From: Ancylostoma caninum
Lineage: Eukaryota; Nematoda; Chromadorea; Rhabditida; Ancylostomatidae
Assembly (NCBI GenBank): GCA_037903475.1
Contig: JBAJFG010000432.1
Location: forward strand, 434,001-498,000
Direction: 5' to 3'
Length of the DNA stretch: 64,000 nt
This document shows, in pieces, positions 62,701-64,000 of the stretch. Both the position numbers and the translations under genes were made by a program. The first letter of the stretch is position 1, and every line of letters starts with the position of its first letter. The notes beneath the pieces are model-generated. The model saw only the letters and a program-made list of their open reading frames with translations. It had not been told where the DNA came from and ran no database searches.

Positions 62701-63688
62701 TTTGATGTACGGATTTTACCCGTAAGCCACGGTGTGATGGGTGTGTAAGCTGTGATAAGCCACGGTGCGTAAGGTGTGATGCAGAGGATCTCAGTTTCTT
62801 GAAATTGTTTTTGTTAGCTGCTTCGGTTTCACCAACTTCAGTCCTCAAGTTGTTCAAGGAAGGGGGGCATAATCTAAAATACAGAAAGATGACTACTAAC
62901 ACCGAAATTCATAGCAGTGGTAATAAGTTAAGACTAGAGCTTAAAATCCAGCTCTCTTAATATCGGAAAAACTTATTTGTTTTATTTATTTTGTCCTCAC
63001 ATTTGTTTTCTTCCATTGAGAAACTTTTTTAAGAAGATACCTGGACCAACAAGAGTGCCGAGAAAAACTGGAATTCCTGCACCATCGAAAAGGTTGTTTG
63101 ACTTTTGTTTCTGTTACATTTTTTATTTCGTATTCATGTTGTAATGGTTGTGGAGTGGAACTATGTGTGTTTTGGCTTGTATTATTACGAAACAAACCAC
63201 TTATTATGGGTGCTTCTAGAGATCGGTCCACTCAAACTGGTAAGCCTGTCCTATTATTTTTGTTCAAAAAGTGTAAAAATCTTTGCGGTTAATCGCACTT
63301 CTTAATCTTCGCTTTTCACAAGAGACGCTAGTTGTATAGTGGGTTCCAGACATTATGTCTGCCAACTCATGACAACATGTGCCATTTTGGGGCCTTTTTT
63401 TCAGGCTCCTTTATTACCAAAGGCACCTGGCAACATTCCTTGTAGACATGCATGTTGAATCACACAGCCATGAGGAAATTTCAGAACCCACTATACTGCA
63501 CGAATTACTGTTGATATCGCTCCACGCACTGTTGCGTGTCGTTTTTGCCTCAGCTGATGTATTGTGTGTTTTCCATCTTTGCATATGTATCCTGATTTGT
63601 TGATGCGTTTGCGGTTTGCAGAATTGGAGCTGCTGTACGCTGTGCTTCGGCCGTCCCGCAGCCTACCGATGATGACGAGTGTTTCTGA
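47774..63688 (+). CDS. Ser/Pro/Thr-rich basic protein with coiled coil and TxIP motif; possible microtubule plus-end protein
   Basis: Not recognised by name. Exons by phase matching: 47774-47854, 47930-48041, 49142-49204, 49742-50260, 50769-50874, 51403-51508, 53047-53256, 54479-54590, 61475-61551, 61654-61743, 61971-62008, 63034-63092, 63622-63688; about 545 aa. The N-terminus is acidic (MAKKFEFQFDLDEDEETWL). A long Ser/Asp/Pro-rich middle follows (SDSDDEFFDASSDFSEE), then a basic Ser/Thr/Pro region (PLATPRPAGQSATPLG). A coiled-coil heptad stretch (LREIARQQEEALRQAVEQQQ) is made only by joining exons 8 and 9 across the transposon-filled intron. The C-terminus, with KTGIPAPSKR, ends PTDDDECF. 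A TxIP motif among basic residues is the known EB1-binding signal, and the overall composition recalls SLAIN-type microtubule proteins; this is inference. The 63-nt third exon is phase-symmetric and may be optional. The junction between exons 11 and 12 does not keep phase as drawn: a micro-exon, an unusual donor, or an alternative end at the TGA 62034-62036 is possible. Confidence 0.72.
53556..54018. mobile_element. 463-bp palindromic element at a TTAA site (piggyBac-type MITE)
   Basis: AGGCAGCAGGAGCCGAAATC at 53556 is repeated inverted at the right end (54018), and the inverted match continues through most of the element. For example GAGAAAATGGAACATTCGTC and CGCGAACACGCCTGGCCGTG occur on one arm and their complements on the other. 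Both ends are bordered by TTAA (53552-53555, 54019-54022), the target of piggyBac-like transposases. No coding capacity; the frames of 81 to 123 codons in it are palindrome artefacts. It lies in intron 7 of the Ser/Pro-rich protein gene. Confidence 0.82.
55215..56938. repeat. Pair of inverted CATAGGTGCGATAG motifs bounding a 1.7-kb block
   Basis: CATAGGTGCGATAG at 55215-55228 is matched by its exact inverse at 56925-56938. Near both ends the direct motif CCTGCCAAAGTGAA-GGGG occurs (about 55242-55259 and 56889-56906). The block splits the mariner and carries the GC-rich MITE (55346-55638), a 27-bp perfect hairpin (ACGATAGCGATGA-G-inverse, about 55759-55785) and several AGTGAAGGG motifs. Possibly an unclassified transposon; the true ends and target duplication are not established. 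Confidence 0.45.
55346..55638. mobile_element. GC-rich MITE with GCTTTCATACATTTGCCGCG ends
   Basis: About 293 bp that is far more GC-rich than the window. GGCTTTCATACATTTGCCGC at 55348 is repeated inverted (GCGGCAAATGTATGAAAGCC, ending 55636). The inverted match extends through GGCGGC, and the interior is made of GCCGCGGCGGC, CGACGTCGC and GGCAAGCGGCAA-type motifs. The frames over it on both strands (Arg- and Ala-rich) are artefacts. The target duplication is unclear (TTAAG on the right, GTAAAG on the left). Confidence 0.8.
56997..57275 (-). pseudogene. Mariner/Tc1-type transposase relic (helix-turn-helix part)
   Basis: A 92-codon minus-strand frame contains ISREMNI..PSMRTTVRKQIK and KICAKIVKKLGCGRSM. 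These resemble the second helix-turn-helix region of mariner/Tc1 transposases (the general form '...IRRNPxRSMRxMSREMNIS..T(V/M)RRIvK.DL'). The DDE catalytic domain is absent, cut away or replaced by the nested block to the left. Orientation fits the 5' end at 61395. Non-functional fragment; family assignment is from memory of the motif. Confidence 0.6.
57417..57749 (+). repeat. 5' LTR with TATA box and AATAAA
   Basis: 333 bp, TGTAGCCCGAGTG...CTCCCGTTACA. TATATAAG at 57579-57586 lies in a GC-rich promoter-like segment (GGCTCCGCCC just upstream, GGGCGCCGCGGCC just downstream). The polyadenylation signal AATAAA is at 57695-57700. The order promoter then polyA signal is as expected for U3-R-U5. 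No difference from the 3' LTR was seen. Confidence 0.95.
57750..57767 (+). promoter_or_regulatory. Candidate primer-binding site
   Basis: TGGGGGCCGAACGAAGCC begins at the first base after the LTR. The leading TGG complements the CCA end of a tRNA, the usual primer for minus-strand DNA synthesis. I could not match the remaining bases to a particular nematode tRNA from memory. Confidence 0.6.
57768..58042 (+). promoter_or_regulatory. Structured leader of the LTR element, candidate packaging signal
   Basis: 275 nt between primer site and gag start contain at least four short stem-loops in a row: CTCTC...GAGAG (about 57850-57867), GACTGCTCCAAGAGCAGTC (about 57932-57950), CTGCGCGTGAAGTGCGCAG (about 57962-57980) and GTAG...CTAC (about 58014-58028). 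For an element that depends on outside enzymes, an RNA packaging signal would be expected in this place. That function is inferred. Confidence 0.45.
58043..60967 (+). CDS. Gag-protease polyprotein of the LTR retrotransposon, 974 aa, no pol
   Basis: One uninterrupted frame. Residues about 1-200 are helical and charged, with a retroelement gag-like region at about 225-410 (VFRDPQGRKFEDFILRFTMK; LTTKFKLNDSAEQMKAYMEL). A CCHC zinc knuckle, CFKCRKFGHLRRDC, has C461, C464, H469 and C474. A retropepsin-type aspartic protease follows: LLDTGSQISIMP with catalytic D539, and the later hydrophobic LVLGTNAL. From about residue 640 to 974 there is no reverse transcriptase (no YxDD), RNase H or integrase motif; instead a long Lys/Arg-rich tail includes KKKRGKRRRSRRKRR. 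The stop codon TAG lies in the first bases of the 3' LTR. Likely Ty3/gypsy-type by gag and protease character (inference). Since LTRs and frame are intact, the protein was probably functional at the last transposition. Confidence 0.9.
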   Translation: MSSAMTGNVSDLNAEELDSILLDDPRSSQLRASNNAALGKLLSTVIALAKTSRTQMRRITGAIGEHVSALEKAPELIADSFAQGTSRTSTRTTEELEQLVHAVLDSDCTAVVAKLAHMAKVDDFLRKLEELLAGDVAEALDEAFSQAEHDDRCMRELADLLQVNSSDVVEEIKKLLAQRKDRHGAEFRGPGNVNERVPAPNQSTSTSRLGRDFSSDMDAGIGRMFAAMTLPEVEVFRDPQGRKFEDFILRFTMKYRYLGLSNDMLVHLLLSKLDCFPKAVAEALPKHIREGDFDVLVEALTTKFKLNDSAEQMKAYMELKRLRKKGDVTSYCLELESLTSKAYPDASDEQLSRTRAGELVVQLSDWPEYFQLYTTMELAPKGCAYEMVKTMAQRCERSKEVAATLQEVVQEGGPRRSQLDHRNPSQKEVRKPLLDGNVRTLGTFRAYREGTFEERIGGPKCFKCRKFGHLRRDCKEASRSARTREMYDRRSAAPRTFTTSLNKWICGSVGANKGRNELFGEQTVADVKLLGLSRKALLDTGSQISIMPLEIFKASMAAGFDLDKDVEEIPINHRIPVYDASGNRMSFKGAVRLTLQLGKGEKQKIALFVTAGGDGMLVLGTNALMKLGIGLIPNKKQSHRRRKQRSGVVTANERVFMRPEKTGKLPMARDGVRNGESLRSKNRLLPDRIGNRKSGAIKVPDASSLAGATLLGGGEIGTHDKPSVLPKSSSSRRGKKQRADVNVGSETVLPPNLPKPAKVCPGGRIHSGTSRIESTGPVEIPVGKSSSAAAKLSKAAEKDESQAKKKRGKRRRSRRKRRELSSIGNGADCLRMSIEGGHLPNLAQQVCRIGADSRLEKSPFTGRREIHPTANDVCDLEEHDFESPGMEKRRRNDEVQTGSLQQNDEGTKSCQNKLSSPIGCSARGTSRPRGVEDHPIETCSIQVKLEPQRGHSRPVQCAVPWSWSRDDSCFRRGM
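60954..60962 (+). promoter_or_regulatory. Polypurine tract before 3' LTR
   Basis: GGAGGGG followed by CA, immediately before the TG of the right LTR. This is the position of the plus-strand DNA priming site. It is inside the coding frame of the polyprotein, which ends five bases into the LTR. Confidence 0.65.
60963..61295 (+). repeat. 3' LTR, apparently identical to the 5' LTR
   Basis: 333 bp with the same TATATAAG (61125) and AATAAA (61241-61246). The AATAAA lies in the sense orientation of the host gene within its intron, so it could cause early polyadenylation of the host transcript. No mismatch to the 5' LTR was seen, pointing to very recent insertion. Confidence 0.95.
61744..63033. other. 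Introns 10-11 of the Ser/Pro-rich gene
   Basis: Apart from the small exon at 61971-62008 no coding exon is certain here. A missing exon or micro-exon that would restore phase between exons 11 and 12 may be hidden in 62037-63033. A short direct repeat, AAGCCACGGTG(T/C)G, occurs at about 62723-62770. Confidence 0.4.
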
Positions 63689-64000
63689 TGAATTTGCCTT
63701 CTTACAGTCACTTGCCATATCCTATTCCAGCAATTCGTTTGTTCTACGCAATCGAGGTGATTTCATACCGTTCATCTTCCATCAAAATTCTGTTTGTTTT
63801 TTTTTTGTTGAATCCTCAAAGCACATTTACATCTTGCAACTCTATGGCCGTGAAAAAGTAAAATGTGGAAATGCTTCTTAGTTTATTATTCGCCAACATT
63901 TGAAAGTAACTTTCATCGACGTCGGATAGAGTGCTTTTCCCTTTGTTGTAAAAACCCGTTTTTTTTCTGCTTCGTATTTTTGTTAGGTTTGATTAGAGTT
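63689..64000. other. 3' flank of the Ser/Pro-rich gene
   Basis: A/T-rich 3' UTR or intergenic sequence. A frame continues on the + strand to 63881 (105 codons from 63564) without recognisable features. No AATAAA was found before the window ends. Confidence 0.45.

Overview
The window looks like nuclear DNA of a clade V parasitic nematode (strongylid/hookworm type; this is inferred). It has small exons with GT..AG ends, TTTTCAG-type acceptors, long introns crowded with transposons, and protein pieces that match Caenorhabditis proteins I know. There are no prokaryotic features. Three host genes lie on the + strand, and the window contains most of them.

Region by region. (1) 123-1906 holds the last four exons of a gankyrin-type ankyrin-repeat proteasome chaperone (PSMD10 family). 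(2) 1907-11197 is intergenic: a 918-bp mariner-type element (2187-3104), degenerate inverted repeats and a retroelement tail. (3) 11406-35971 is a complete eight-exon gene that I assembled by matching splice phases. It encodes a 269-aa two-immunoglobulin-domain protein with a signal peptide and a GPI-anchor-like tail, and I identify it as zig-8, the nematode relative of the insect Dpr neural recognition proteins. Its introns carry a perfect 77-bp palindrome, a 108-bp hairpin, a tetranucleotide repeat tract and at least four clusters of a hairpin repeat family. (4) 36291-47773 is intergenic: a perfect (AC)n tract of about 667 bp, a small MITE, a 1.2-kb inverted-repeat element that contains a tRNA-like SINE head and a 216-bp foldback, and a second ~0.9-kb mariner-type element. 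(5) 47774-63688 is a gene of about 13 exons for a Ser/Pro/Thr-rich basic protein of about 545 aa. It has a short coiled coil and a C-terminal TxIP motif between basic residues, so it may be a microtubule plus-end-associated protein. I do not recognise it by name.

The eighth intron of that last gene (54591-61474) is a nested transposon stack: a TA-flanked mariner with a transposase relic, a GC-rich MITE, and a very young LTR retrotransposon (57417-61295). The two 333-bp LTRs look identical and are flanked by ATAG duplications. Between them is one intact 974-codon reading frame with a gag region, a CCHC zinc knuckle and a DTGS protease, followed by a ~330-aa basic tail where reverse transcriptase and integrase would be expected. 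This apparently mobile 'gag-pro only' element is the most unusual item in the window. The intron before it holds a nearly full-length palindromic element at a TTAA site.
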